Part shown: positions 43,831 through 52,251 of the stretch, in pieces
How positions within the stretch are numbered: the stretch's first letter is position 1
How the letters are laid out: the number at the start of each line of letters is the position of its first letter
Source of the DNA: Kordia sp050633145
GTDB lineage: Bacteria > Bacteroidota > Bacteroidia > Flavobacteriales > Flavobacteriaceae
Assembly (NCBI RefSeq): GCF_050633145.1
Contig: NZ_JBOEFY010000040.1
Coordinates: 62,001 to 126,000 of the forward strand
Length of the DNA: 64,000 nt
Reading direction: 5' to 3'
Notes under the pieces: model-generated
What the model was told of the DNA's origin: nothing
Databases searched by the model: none
The model's input: only the letters and a program-made list of their open reading frames with translations
Made by a program: the position numbers and the translations under genes

Positions 43831-45525
43831 ATGAAAAAATACATTATATACATCGTCTTATTAATTGCGGGAATTGTCATTGGGAAGTTTGCCCTTTCGG
43901 GAGAACGTACTCAAGAACACTCGCATACAGAAGAAACCACTGCGCAACCTACAAAATGGACTTGCTCAATGCATCCACAGATTATGCAACCCGAAGCAGG
44001 CGATTGTCCTATTTGCGGAATGGATTTGATTCCTGCACAGGAAGCTACTTCCGAATTGTCTTCGAATCAGTTTCGTATGACTGAAAACGCAATTGCGTTG
44101 GCAAATATTGAAACGACAAAGGTTTCCGCAGAAAATGCTTCAAATACAGCATTAAAACTCACAGGAACTATTGAAGCCAACGAAAAAACAAATGCTACAC
44201 AAACGGCTCATTTTGGCGGACGTATTGAAAAATTGTATGTAAACCTTACGGGAGAAGAAGTACGAAAAGGACAACGAATTGCGCTGATTTATTCGCCAGA
44301 ATTGGTTACTACGCAACAAGAATTATTAACGGCTTTGCGTATGAAAGCTTCACAACCTGAATTGTACAAAGCCGTACGAAACAAATTAAAGCTGTGGAAG
44401 TTGACTGAAGCACAAATTCAACAAATAGAATCGTCGAAAAAGGCTTCTTCAAAGTTTCCGATTTATGCAAGTGTTTCTGGCGTTGTAACTGAAAAAATGG
44501 TAGAAGAAGGCAATCATGTAATGGAAGGTGGCGCGCTGTTTAAAGTGTCGAATTTAAATTCTGTTTGGGCAAGTTTTGATGCGTACGAAAATCAAATATC
44601 GAGTCTAAAAAAAGGAGATAATATCACCATTACTACAAACGCGAATCCTAATGAGGAAATTCCTGCAAAGATCACCTTTATTGATCCTATATTAAATACA
44701 AAAACGCGAACTGTTGCTGTAAAAGTGGAATTGAACAATCGTGATAAGAAGCTAAAACCAGGTATGTTTGTTACAGGTATTTTGAGCACAAAGGTTTCCA
44801 CAAATACGATGGTTTCCATTCCGAAATCGGCAGTATTATGGACAGGAAAACGCTCCTTAGTCTATGTAAAAAAAGACGCGAACGAACCTGTTTTTGAAGC
44901 GAGAGAAATTACTTTGGGAGCATCCAATGGAGAAAACTACGAAGTTATTTCAGGAATTAGTTCAGAAGATGAAATTGTAACAAATGGTGCGTTTACCGTA
45001 GACGCCGCTGCACAGTTGCAAGGGAAAAAGTCAATGATGAATGCTTCTAAAGAAACTTCTAAAAATAGTATGACAGCTGCAAAAATAGAAGTAAGTGCTG
45101 CATACGAAAAAGCTTTCCTGCCAAGTGTAAAAGCCTATATAGAACTAAAAGATGCTTTGGTGAAAAGTGATGTGAAACTTTCCGCAGAAAAAAGTAAAGC
45201 ATTTAGAAAGGCATTGGAAAAACTGACAATTGCACAACGAAAAGAAGCAGACGCGTATTGGGCAGTTATGCATAAAACCTCCAAAAGTATCAATGAAAAT
45301 ACGCCGATTGAACGACATAGAAAAAGCTTCCAAGTTATTTCGAATCATATCATTGAATTGGTTCAGAATTTTAAGAAATTTGAAGAACAATTAACCGTTC
45401 AATTTTGTCCAATGGCTGATGATAATAAAGGAGCATATTGGATTAGTGATGAAGAACAAATTAGAAATCCTTATTTTGGTGACGCCATGTTAACATGTGG
45501 AGAAGTAAAACAAGTATTAAAGTAA
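43831..45525 (+). CDS. cusB: efflux RND periplasmic adaptor with heavy-metal-binding domain (CusB type)
   Basis: The adaptor connects CusA to CusC. The 564 residues start with a membrane anchor (YIIYIVLLIAGIVIGKFAL). A heavy-metal-binding domain (about 43-70) has WTCSMHPQI and CPICGMDLIP. The adaptor core (about 90-400) includes TGTIEANEKTNATQTAHFGG in parts, barrel-sandwich and MPD strands. A C-terminal DUF3347-like region (about 425-560) has QFCPMADDNKGAYW and ends with GDAMLTCGEVKQVLK. The two terminal metal-type domains indicate copper-like cargo. Confidence 0.93.
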   Translation: MKKYIIYIVLLIAGIVIGKFALSGERTQEHSHTEETTAQPTKWTCSMHPQIMQPEAGDCPICGMDLIPAQEATSELSSNQFRMTENAIALANIETTKVSAENASNTALKLTGTIEANEKTNATQTAHFGGRIEKLYVNLTGEEVRKGQRIALIYSPELVTTQQELLTALRMKASQPELYKAVRNKLKLWKLTEAQIQQIESSKKASSKFPIYASVSGVVTEKMVEEGNHVMEGGALFKVSNLNSVWASFDAYENQISSLKKGDNITITTNANPNEEIPAKITFIDPILNTKTRTVAVKVELNNRDKKLKPGMFVTGILSTKVSTNTMVSIPKSAVLWTGKRSLVYVKKDANEPVFEAREITLGASNGENYEVISGISSEDEIVTNGAFTVDAAAQLQGKKSMMNASKETSKNSMTAAKIEVSAAYEKAFLPSVKAYIELKDALVKSDVKLSAEKSKAFRKALEKLTIAQRKEADAYWAVMHKTSKSINENTPIERHRKSFQVISNHIIELVQNFKKFEEQLTVQFCPMADDNKGAYWISDEEQIRNPYFGDAMLTCGEVKQVLK

Positions 45526-45531
45526 GATAAC

Positions 45532-46696
45532 GTGAAAACTAAAGGTAATTTAAAAGAAGTTGCAACCGTTTTTTTTAAGCTAGGTTTGATTGCATTTGGT
45601 GGACCTGCGGCACATGTTGCCATGATGGAAGATGAAGTAGTTACGAAACGAAAGTGGATGACACGCGAACATTTTTTAGATTTAATGGGCGCAACAAATT
45701 TAATTCCTGGACCAAATTCAACCGAAATGACCATGCATTGCGGTCATGAACGCGCTGGTNNTGCATTGCGGTCATGAACGTGCAGGTTGGAAAGGTCTTT
45801 TTGTAGCTGGATTTTCTTTTATTTTTCCTGCAGTCGTCTTTACGACAATCTTAGCATATTTATATGTGACTTATGGCGAATTGCCACAAATTGAACCTTT
45901 CTTGTATGGCATTAAACCCGCAGTAATAGCAATTATACTTTCGGCAGTATATAAGTTGGGTAAAAAGGCATTAAAAAACTGGCAATTAGCCGTTATTGGT
46001 ATCGCAACTGTTATTGCTTCCATAAGTGGAATTAATGAAATTACAATTATTTTAGCTGGCGGTTTGATTGGCTTGTTATGGTTCGGTGTTCCGAAAATGG
46101 CAGATAAAAAGTTGAACGTATTCACACCTGTTTTTTTACTTTCCTCAGGAGTTATATTGACTAAAACAATTACGAATGCAAAACTGTTTTTTGTATTCTT
46201 AAAAGTCGGTGCTATCTTATTTGGAAGTGGCTATGTTTTGGTCGCTTATTTAGATGCGGAATTGGTTGAAAAACTAGAATGGCTTACAAAGTCAGAGTTG
46301 TTAGATGCTATTGCTATCGGACAGTTTACGCCAGGTCCAGTATTGTCTACAGCATCATTTGTCGGATATCAAATTAATGGAATTTGGGGAGCGTTAGTTG
46401 CTACGCTAGGTATCTTTTTGCCTTCCTTTATTTTTGTATTAGTACTCAACCCAATTGTGCCTAAATTACGAAAGTCAAAATTAGCTTCTGGTTTCTTAGA
46501 TGCTGTTAATATTTCGGCTGTCGGAATCATGATTGGCGTTACCTATCATTTATCAAAAGAAATCCTTATCAATTGGCAATCTATTACAATTGCAATCGTA
46601 AGCATGGTATTAGTTTTTTATTATAAGAAACTGAACGCTTTTTGGATTGTAATTATAGGCGCCGTTTTAGGGTATATATTATATCAACTATTTTAA
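45532..46696 (+). pseudogene. chrA: chromate transporter ChrA, broken by an assembly join
   Basis: ChrA exports chromate. The gene starts at a GTG (45532), six bases after cusB, and both CHR halves are present: GGPAAHVAMMEDE near the start and FGSGYVLVAYLDAEL in the second half. The frame is lost at 45734-45787. There, 26 bases are given twice around two Ns, with 24 identical, adding 28 bases in total. Removing one copy and the Ns restores one frame of 378 residues, a normal long-chain ChrA length. The defect is therefore most likely an unresolved contig overlap rather than a mutation. Confidence 0.85.
45734..45787. other. assembly gap: two Ns between duplicated 26-base ends
   Basis: 45734-45759 and 45762-45787 differ at two positions only (CGCGCTGGT against CGTGCAGGT). 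The Ns are at 45760-45761. This is the picture of two contig ends that overlap but were not merged. Confidence 0.9.
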
Positions 46697-46707
46697 ATTT
46701 TTAAACA

Positions 46708-47115
46708 ATGAAAAAAATAATTTTAAGCGTATTAGTAATCGCATCGTTAGCAGTAATTAGCTGTAAAGGAGAAGGAGAATCTAAAACAGATTCAAAAACA
46801 GAAACAAAAACGACAACAGCAGAAGGAAAAGAATTATCAATGGCAAATTTTGGTGTTCGTGGAAATTGCGGTATGTGTAAAACGACTATTGAAAAAGCGG
46901 CTAAAAGTGTGGAAGGTGTTGCCGAAGCTACTTGGGATGTGAAAAAGAAAAGTATTGCAGTTTCATATGACGAACACAAAATAAACGAAAAAGAGATTCA
47001 CAAAGCGATTGCTGCTGCTGGGTACGATACCGATCATGCAACAAGTGATAAAGTAGCGTATAAAAACTTACCGAAATGTTGCCAATATGAAGGTGATCAA
47101 CCGATGAATCAGTAG
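46708..47115 (+). CDS. heavy-metal-associated domain lipoprotein
   Basis: The 135 residues begin with a lipoprotein signal (IASLAVISCKGE, lipidated Cys19). A Lys/Thr linker follows, then an HMA domain with GNCGMCKTTIEKAA (Cys54, Cys57) and KKKSIAVSYDE. The end has NLPKCCQYEG. It is a periplasmic or outer-membrane metal carrier, probably for copper, and lies 11 bases after chrA in the efflux operon. Confidence 0.88.
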   Translation: MKKIILSVLVIASLAVISCKGEGESKTDSKTETKTTTAEGKELSMANFGVRGNCGMCKTTIEKAAKSVEGVAEATWDVKKKSIAVSYDEHKINEKEIHKAIAAAGYDTDHATSDKVAYKNLPKCCQYEGDQPMNQ

Positions 47116-47161
47116 ATAGTAAACATGTAAGAATGTTTATTCGTCTTACCTAAATTCTTAT

Positions 47162-47169
47162 TAATTTTG
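47162..47169 (+). promoter_or_regulatory. -7 box candidate of the SHWNYG repeat gene
   Basis: TAATTTTG matches TAnnTTTG and lies 25 bases before the ATG at 47194. No good TTG is seen at -33, so this alone is weak evidence for an internal promoter. Confidence 0.35.
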
Positions 47170-47193
47170 AAATTATCTTAAATACCATATACT

Positions 47194-47763
47194 ATGAAAA
47201 GTTTACTGTTTGTTTTTGCGTTAATTGTTTGTTTTAATCCTACTGAACATTTAGAAACATCATTTAGTAAATCGCATTGGAATTATGGTTCTGGAATAGG
47301 TAGTAAATCGCATTGGAACTATGGTTCTGGAATAGGCAGTAAATCACATTGGAACTACGGTTCTGGAATAGGTAGTAAATCTCATTGGAACTATGGTTCT
47401 GGAATAGGTAGTAAATCACATTGGAACTATGGTGATGGTATTGGCAGTAAATCACATTGGAACTATGGTAATGGCATTGGCAGTAAGTCTCATTGGAACT
47501 ATGGCGATGGTATTGGTAGTAAGTCTCATTGGAATTATGGAGATGGCATTGGCAGTAAATCACATTGGAACTATGGATCAGGCAAAGGCAGTAAGTCTCA
47601 TTGGAATTACAGCAATGGTTTAACGTTTGATGAACACCAACTAATTGATGTCTACATTGGACTCATTACAAATGATGAAGAGATTCCATCAGGTTTTGAT
47701 GATTTTATGAAAACTATTTTAGTAGAGTACCCATATATTTATGAAATAATAGAAGATTTATAA
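47194..47763 (+). CDS. exported protein with ten SKSHWNYGxGxG repeats
   Basis: The 189 residues start with a signal peptide (MKSLLFVFALIVCFNP). Residues 25-144 are ten uninterrupted 12-residue repeats of SKSHWNYGxGxG; the first four are identical and the rest vary mainly at the Ser/Asp/Asn and Ile/Lys positions. The last reads SKSHWNYSNGLT. An acidic tail of 45 residues follows (FDEHQ...EIIEDL). Each repeat offers one His, one Trp and one Tyr, a possible copper- or nickel-binding array. The gene ends the heavy-metal efflux operon, 78 bases after the HMA lipoprotein. I do not recognise the family; metal binding is inference. Confidence 0.85.
   Translation: MKSLLFVFALIVCFNPTEHLETSFSKSHWNYGSGIGSKSHWNYGSGIGSKSHWNYGSGIGSKSHWNYGSGIGSKSHWNYGDGIGSKSHWNYGNGIGSKSHWNYGDGIGSKSHWNYGDGIGSKSHWNYGSGKGSKSHWNYSNGLTFDEHQLIDVYIGLITNDEEIPSGFDDFMKTILVEYPYIYEIIEDL
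47266..47625 (+). repeat. 36-base tandem repeat, ten copies, in frame
   Basis: Ten consecutive 36-base units encode the 12-residue repeat. Third-codon positions vary between units (AAATCG, AAATCA, AAGTCT), so selection keeps the protein sequence while the DNA drifts. Copy number is likely to vary between strains. Confidence 0.95.
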
Positions 47764-47832
47764 TTATTCTCAGAATTCGAACTGATATAATCGAATAAAA
47801 AAAATAGAAAAAGAGTTCTAAATAAAAATCCT

Positions 47833-47870
47833 TTTGGAAAAAAATATCAACCTTACATTAATTACCTTTG
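47833..47870 (+). promoter_or_regulatory. promoter candidate of the DUF423 gene, possibly leaderless
   Basis: TTTG (47833-47836) and TACCTTTG (47863-47870) are separated by 26 bases, longer than the usual 17-23. The -7 box ends only four bases before the ATG at 47875, so the transcript may start at or very near the start codon. Confidence 0.4.
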
Positions 47871-47874
47871 CGCC

Positions 47875-48249
47875 ATGGAAAAATACGTATTATTAATTGC
47901 TGCTTTGTATGGCGCATTGGGAATTATTTTTGGAGCGTTTGGCGCACATGCATTGAAGAAAGTTTTATCAGATGATTTGTTGAAAAGCTTTGAAACTGGT
48001 GTAAAATACCAAATGTATCACGCCATTGTATTGTTGGTAATTGGGTTTCAATTTTCGTTCACAGATACCATTGAAAAAAGTGTTGCTTGGAGTTTTATTA
48101 TCGGTACGTTTCTGTTTTCTTTTAGTATTTACGGACTATGTATTAGCAGTGCCAAAGGTAAAAAACTACGCTTTTTAGGACCAATTACGCCGCTTGGCGG
48201 ATTGTTGTTAGTAATCGGTTGGATTTTGTTGGGTATTTCTTTTCTGTAA
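47875..48249 (+). CDS. DUF423 family membrane protein
   Basis: The 124 residues contain four membrane helices. The start AALYGALGIIFGAFGAHALKKVLSDD (in parts) and the later FLGPITPLGGLLLVIGWILL are typical of DUF423 (YgdD-like) proteins. Function is unknown in the family. It is a single gene with its own promoter candidate and converges on the following gene with a three-base gap. Confidence 0.92.
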   Translation: MEKYVLLIAALYGALGIIFGAFGAHALKKVLSDDLLKSFETGVKYQMYHAIVLLVIGFQFSFTDTIEKSVAWSFIIGTFLFSFSIYGLCISSAKGKKLRFLGPITPLGGLLLVIGWILLGISFL

Positions 48250-48252
48250 AAT

Positions 48253-48798
48253 TTAATCGTTATAAGAACGCCTGAGTTCTGGCAATTTCTTATTTGTAGT
48301 GATCAATCCGTTAATGAGGTAGTTTCGTAAATCTTCCAAATCGTCATGCGGAATGTACTTTGCCCATTTGGTTTCGGTCGTTATTGTTTTAAGCTGTTGC
48401 AATACTTTACGTGTTTCTGCTGCAGTTCTTAAAATGTATGCAGTAGTGTATGAAGGTTCATTTCTGTGAAAATATTCATATTTATGTGTGAACTCACTTT
48501 TTTGAATAAAATATAACTTCTCTACATCATTATCTTTATAAAAACTAGTCCAGTTGGCAAAGCCAGCTTTTGCTCCATTCCGAGCAGTTGAATCATCTGT
48601 TTGCAAGCGCCATCTACAGGTTGCAGCACGTCCCCAATGTGAGGAAATACGATATACACCTTCATCTGTATAAAAGTATTTACTACCTGATTTACTCGTA
48701 AAATTTGGTCTTTTATCTGTTAGCAATTCGAGGTCAACAGCTTTAAAAACGCAATATGTATTCTTGAAAAAATTTTGTTTATGATAATTTAATTTCAT
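48253..48798 (-). CDS. hypothetical protein (181 aa)
   Basis: From the ATG at 48798 the protein starts MKLNYHKQNFFKNTYCVF. An ATG at 48879 would add 27 residues but lies upstream of a TAACTTTG box (48832-48825 on the minus strand) that looks like the -7 promoter element, so the later start is preferred. It has no signal peptide or membrane helix and is rich in Lys, Tyr and Trp. Segments such as GVYRISSHWGRAATCRWRL look structured, but I do not recognise a domain. Confidence 0.75.
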   Translation of the reverse strand: MKLNYHKQNFFKNTYCVFKAVDLELLTDKRPNFTSKSGSKYFYTDEGVYRISSHWGRAATCRWRLQTDDSTARNGAKAGFANWTSFYKDNDVEKLYFIQKSEFTHKYEYFHRNEPSYTTAYILRTAAETRKVLQQLKTITTETKWAKYIPHDDLEDLRNYLINGLITTNKKLPELRRSYND

Positions 48799-48824
48799 CA
48801 CTACGTTGTAATGTGTATTTTTGC

Positions 48825-48832
48825 CAAAGTTA
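48825..48832 (-). promoter_or_regulatory. -7 box of the 181-aa hypothetical gene
   Basis: TAACTTTG on the minus strand, 26 bases before the ATG at 48798, matches TAnnTTTG. It decides between two possible starts. Confidence 0.4.
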
Positions 48833-48927
48833 CAAAATGCATTACGATACATAATTATGCTAAAAAATAAGTTTGGCACAATAAGTGGTTTATGTTGCGT
48901 TAGTAATAAAGAATAAACAATTTAACA

Positions 48928-49713
48928 ATGAAGAACATGAAAAAGATTGTATGTCTATTAATGGTAACTTTTATGTTTCAAACAGTTGCCAATGCACAAA
49001 AATCTCCGTTTAAAGATGGAGAAAAATTGCAATTTACTGCATCATACAAAATGTCGGGATTTTTAACAGATATTGCGCAAGTGACTATGGAAACTTCCGA
49101 AGTAAAAACATCATCAAATACATTATTTCATTTTAAATGTCGCGCTAGTACATTTAGAAAGTATGATTTTTTCTTTAAGATTCGCGATGTATATGAATCG
49201 TATGTAAATAAATTTTCATTATTGCCTGCTTTGTATAAAAGAGATATTCATGAAGGTAGTTATAAGAAGAAAATGAAATACGTATACAATCAGAAGAAAA
49301 AAATCATTAAAAGTGAGCAAAAAAAGCGAAGAGGCGATGGTACTGATTGGGTTGTCAATAAAAGCTTTAGTTTCAGTAATGGTGCTATGGATGTAATTTC
49401 AACCTTATACAACGTTCGTAATTTGCCTATTGAAAATGCTGCTGTTGGCGATTCTAAAAAATTTATAATTATTTTTGATAAAGAAGAAACACCAATTACG
49501 CTTAAATATGCAGGAAAAGAAATGGTTGATGCTGGCGCTTTAGGACAAAAACAATGTTATAAATTACAAATTGTAACAAATGGAGATTACTTAAAGGCTG
49601 CAACCTTATGGATGACTGCTGATGCGAATAAAGTTCCTGTAAAAGCTGAATTTACCATTCCAATTGGAAGCGGAATGCTACAATTAACAAAAGCTTCTGG
49701 ACTTGCAAACTAA
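48928..49713 (+). CDS. DUF3108 domain periplasmic protein
   Basis: The 261 residues start with a signal peptide (IVCLLMVTFMFQTVANAQ). The DUF3108 pattern follows: FKDGEKLQFTASYKMSGFLT near 30-50, RDVYESYVNKFSLLPALYKRDIHEG in the middle and ATLWMTADANKVPVKAEF near the end. The family is uncharacterised but resembles LolA/LolB-like folds. It is followed 28 bases later by a small membrane protein. Confidence 0.9.
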   Translation: MKNMKKIVCLLMVTFMFQTVANAQKSPFKDGEKLQFTASYKMSGFLTDIAQVTMETSEVKTSSNTLFHFKCRASTFRKYDFFFKIRDVYESYVNKFSLLPALYKRDIHEGSYKKKMKYVYNQKKKIIKSEQKKRRGDGTDWVVNKSFSFSNGAMDVISTLYNVRNLPIENAAVGDSKKFIIIFDKEETPITLKYAGKEMVDAGALGQKQCYKLQIVTNGDYLKAATLWMTADANKVPVKAEFTIPIGSGMLQLTKASGLAN

Positions 49714-49741
49714 ACACATTAAAACCAAAAATATAAATACC

Positions 49742-50068
49742 ATGAGAACCTTTTGTATCATCTTAGGAAGTATTGCCGCAGTATTGGGATTTTTACTTTC
49801 GTTCTTTGTAGACAGTTTTGCTTATATTCCTGTTATTTTAGGACTCGTTTTTGGCTTCATTGCCTTGTATGTTTCCAAAAGAAGTGGATTGCGAGAAAGT
49901 GTTCCTAAACTAATCATTGCTTTGTCTTTTCTGGCAGCAGCCATTACAACAATGAATTTGTTTAGAGAAAATGAAGTTGCTGACGATGTAAAACAAGCTT
50001 ACGAAAAGAATAAAGAAGAAGAGAAAAAAGATATCGAAGATATCGAAAAAGAGCTCGAAGGAAATTAG
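49742..50068 (+). CDS. small membrane protein with charged C-terminus (108 aa)
   Basis: From the ATG at 49742 three membrane helices fill residues 3-78 (FCIILGSIAAVLGFLLSFF; FAYIPVILGLVFGFIALYV; LIIALSFLAAAITTM). A highly charged tail of about 30 residues (NKEEEKKDIEDIEKELEGN) follows. An in-frame ATG at 49703 would begin inside the preceding gene and is less likely. I do not recognise the family. It probably shares a transcript with the DUF3108 gene. Confidence 0.75.
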   Translation: MRTFCIILGSIAAVLGFLLSFFVDSFAYIPVILGLVFGFIALYVSKRSGLRESVPKLIIALSFLAAAITTMNLFRENEVADDVKQAYEKNKEEEKKDIEDIEKELEGN

Positions 50069-50090
50069 AATAATTACAAGAACTATATAA

Positions 50091-50124
50091 AAGTCTATCT
50101 AAATCAAACAGATAGGCTTTTTTT
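50091..50124 (+). terminator. terminator after the small membrane protein
   Basis: AAGTCTATCT and AGATAGGCTT pair with one mismatch and are followed by seven or eight T. Confidence 0.85.
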
Positions 50125-50191
50125 ATGTCTAAAAAGTGAGCGTTTTCAATTATTTTAAGAAATCTATAACAAAATAAAAAGTTGATTTCTA

Positions 50192-50199
50192 TACCTTTG
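50192..50199 (+). promoter_or_regulatory. -7 box candidate of the M28 peptidase gene
   Basis: TACCTTTG matches TAnnTTTG, 102 bases before the ATG. No properly spaced -33 TTG is seen. Confidence 0.35.
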
Positions 50200-50301
50200 G
50201 GCTTCCTTAATACCAATTTATGAAATGAGCCAAAAAATTACATCCTACCAACGTTGTTTTTGGCGAATTCCATCAAAAAATAATAACTTAAAAATTCATA
50301 C

Positions 50302-51858
50302 ATGAAAAAATTACTATCACTTGCACTTTTAGCTGCTGTAGGATGTGGTACAAATCAAAAAACTGCTGATAAAAAAGCGGAAAGAAATTTAGATCCAGTT
50401 CCTTATGGAAATACCATTACAGAAGCCGAGTTAAAAACACATTTGTATACGTATGCTTCTGATGAATTTGAAGGTAGAGATACTGGAGAGCCCGGACAAA
50501 AGAAAGCTGTAGCCTATTTAAGAGATGAATATAAAGAATTAGAAATTCCTGCGGCACAAAAAGATGGAAACTACTTCCAAAATGTACCATTGCAAAAAGG
50601 AAGCAACTTAAATGCTGATATAACAGTTAATGGTACAGCATATAAGTTTGAAGATGATTTTTTAGCCTTTAACGCACAAGAAAATGGAACAACTAAGGTT
50701 TCTGAAGTTGTGTATTTAGGATATGGAATTGATGATGAAAAGTATTCTGACTACAAAAACCAAAATGTAGAAGGTAAAATTGTCCTATTTAAAATGGGCG
50801 AACCTATGAGTAAAGATGGAACGTATCTTATCTCTGGAACAGAAGAAAAATCAAAATGGGGAGGTGCTAGACAAGGTGCTGCTGCAAAAATTATGGCAGC
50901 CAAAGAGCGTAAAGCCAAAGGTGTTTTATTTTATGTAGATGAAATGTACCCACGTTATAAAATGCAGTTAGGTTTCATGAAAAAGAATAGTAGAGTTTCT
51001 TTAAAAGGTGAAAAGAGTCCTTTCTTCTATTATGTAATTAATGAAAAACTAGCAACAGCATTACATGCAAATATTGCAACAGATGCAACTCCATCAACTT
51101 TAAAGTTAGATGCAACGATAGTTAACAAAGACAAGGCAAACGATATAAATTCTGAAAATGTTGTTTCAATTATTAGAGGAAGCGAAAAGCCAAATGAATA
51201 CATTGTAATTTCTGCACATTTAGATCATGAAGGTGTAAAAAATGGCGAAATATATAATGGTGCCGATGATGATGGTTCGGGAACGGTTGCTATTTTAGAA
51301 ATTGCCGAAGCATTTAGACAAGCGCAAAAAGAAGGAAATGGTCCAAAACGTTCGGTTGTATTTTTACATGTTACTGGAGAAGAAAAAGGATTATTAGGTT
51401 CTAGCTATTATACAGACAATCCAATATTTCCATTAGAAGATACTGTTTGCGATTTAAATATTGACATGATTGGTCGTATTGATCCTAAACGTACAGAAGG
51501 CGATCGTAATTATATATATTTAATTGGTTCAGACAAGTTAAGTACTGAATTACATAATGTTTCTGAAGAAGTAAACAAAAAATATACAAACGTAGAGTTA
51601 GATTATACGTATAACGATGAAAACGATCCAAATCGTTACTACTATCGTTCAGATCATTACAACTTTGCAAAAAATGATGTACCAGTAATCTTCTATTTTA
51701 ACGGTACACATGACGATTACCACAAACCATCGGATACGCCAGATAAGATCAACTATGATTTATTAACAAATCGTACAAAACTGGTATTCTATACGGCTTG
51801 GGAATTGGCAAACAGAGACCAACGAATTACTGTAGATAAGCCTACAAAAACAAAATAA
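50302..51858 (+). CDS. M28 family zinc peptidase lipoprotein
   Basis: The 518 residues begin with a lipoprotein signal (LALLAAVGCGT, lipidated Cys15). A protease-associated domain is inserted about 115-250. The two-zinc site is visible: His in ISAHLDHEG, Asp in NGADDDGSG, Glu-Glu in TGEEKGLLGS, Asp in NIDMIGRID, and His in DDYHKPSDT. M28 members at the cell surface act as aminopeptidases. It is a single gene ending in a strong hairpin. Confidence 0.93.
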   Translation: MKKLLSLALLAAVGCGTNQKTADKKAERNLDPVPYGNTITEAELKTHLYTYASDEFEGRDTGEPGQKKAVAYLRDEYKELEIPAAQKDGNYFQNVPLQKGSNLNADITVNGTAYKFEDDFLAFNAQENGTTKVSEVVYLGYGIDDEKYSDYKNQNVEGKIVLFKMGEPMSKDGTYLISGTEEKSKWGGARQGAAAKIMAAKERKAKGVLFYVDEMYPRYKMQLGFMKKNSRVSLKGEKSPFFYYVINEKLATALHANIATDATPSTLKLDATIVNKDKANDINSENVVSIIRGSEKPNEYIVISAHLDHEGVKNGEIYNGADDDGSGTVAILEIAEAFRQAQKEGNGPKRSVVFLHVTGEEKGLLGSSYYTDNPIFPLEDTVCDLNIDMIGRIDPKRTEGDRNYIYLIGSDKLSTELHNVSEEVNKKYTNVELDYTYNDENDPNRYYYRSDHYNFAKNDVPVIFYFNGTHDDYHKPSDTPDKINYDLLTNRTKLVFYTAWELANRDQRITVDKPTKTK

Positions 51859-51877
51859 AAACAATACCGTTTATAGC

Positions 51878-51925
51878 AAAGAAGCTGTTTGGAAAATTGA
51901 ATTTTCCAAACAGCTTCTTTCTTTT
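51878..51925. terminator. bidirectional terminator between the M28 gene and a leader peptide gene
   Basis: AAGAAGCTGTTTGGAAAAT and its exact inverse around loop TGA make a stem of nearly 20 bases followed by T-rich sequence. It serves both convergent genes. Confidence 0.9.
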
Positions 51926-51941
51926 TCTAAGAGTCTAACAA

Positions 51942-52121
51942 TTAGCAATCAAACCAATTTGTTGGACAAATAGCAGGTGTTAACTCACAAACTTTTCCTT
52001 CGTTTGTTGGTGCTACAGTAGACTGTCCCGTAGTTGGTTGTGCACCACCAGAGACGCTTTCATTAAGCGATACAATGTTTTCTTTACGAATAGCTAATGT
52101 TTTGAAATTTCTTTTTTTCAT
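51942..52121 (-). CDS. orphan double-glycine leader peptide (59 aa)
   Basis: The frame starts MKKRNFKTLAIRKENIVSLN and reaches VSGGAQPT. The 34-residue core is Thr/Pro-rich (QPTTGQSTVAPTNEG) and has three Cys near the end (KVCE, AICP, FDC). The leader belongs to the same double-glycine group as precursors A-F. No enzymes for it are adjacent; on one side is the M28 peptidase gene, on the other an IS66 element that begins 73 bases upstream of its start and may have replaced its former neighbours. Confidence 0.82.
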   Translation of the reverse strand: MKKRNFKTLAIRKENIVSLNESVSGGAQPTTGQSTVAPTNEGKVCELTPAICPTNWFDC

Positions 52122-52164
52122 AATGTTTAGGTTTTAAGTAATTCATAAAATGATAGATGTAAAA

Positions 52165-52185
52165 CACGTAGTGTACACTATCGTG
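52165..52185. promoter_or_regulatory. inverted repeat around TAGTGTACACTA, candidate operator
   Basis: The perfect 12-base palindrome at 52169-52180 is flanked by CACG and CGTG. It lies 44 bases upstream of the leader peptide start and eight bases from the IS66 left end. Confidence 0.4.
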
Positions 52186-52251
52186 ATAATTACGTAAGCA
52201 TTCTGTAAACTGCATATTTCATATCTAAGAATAAGGTTTTAGTTTTGTATT

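Noticed and set aside
45532..46696. Two separate overlapping chromate transporter genes
   Set aside because: The split coincides with Ns and a duplicated 26-base stretch, and one gene results when it is removed.
47266..47625. Regular 36-base repeats resembling a CRISPR array
   Set aside because: The repeats are contiguous without unique spacers and encode an in-frame 12-residue protein repeat behind a signal peptide.
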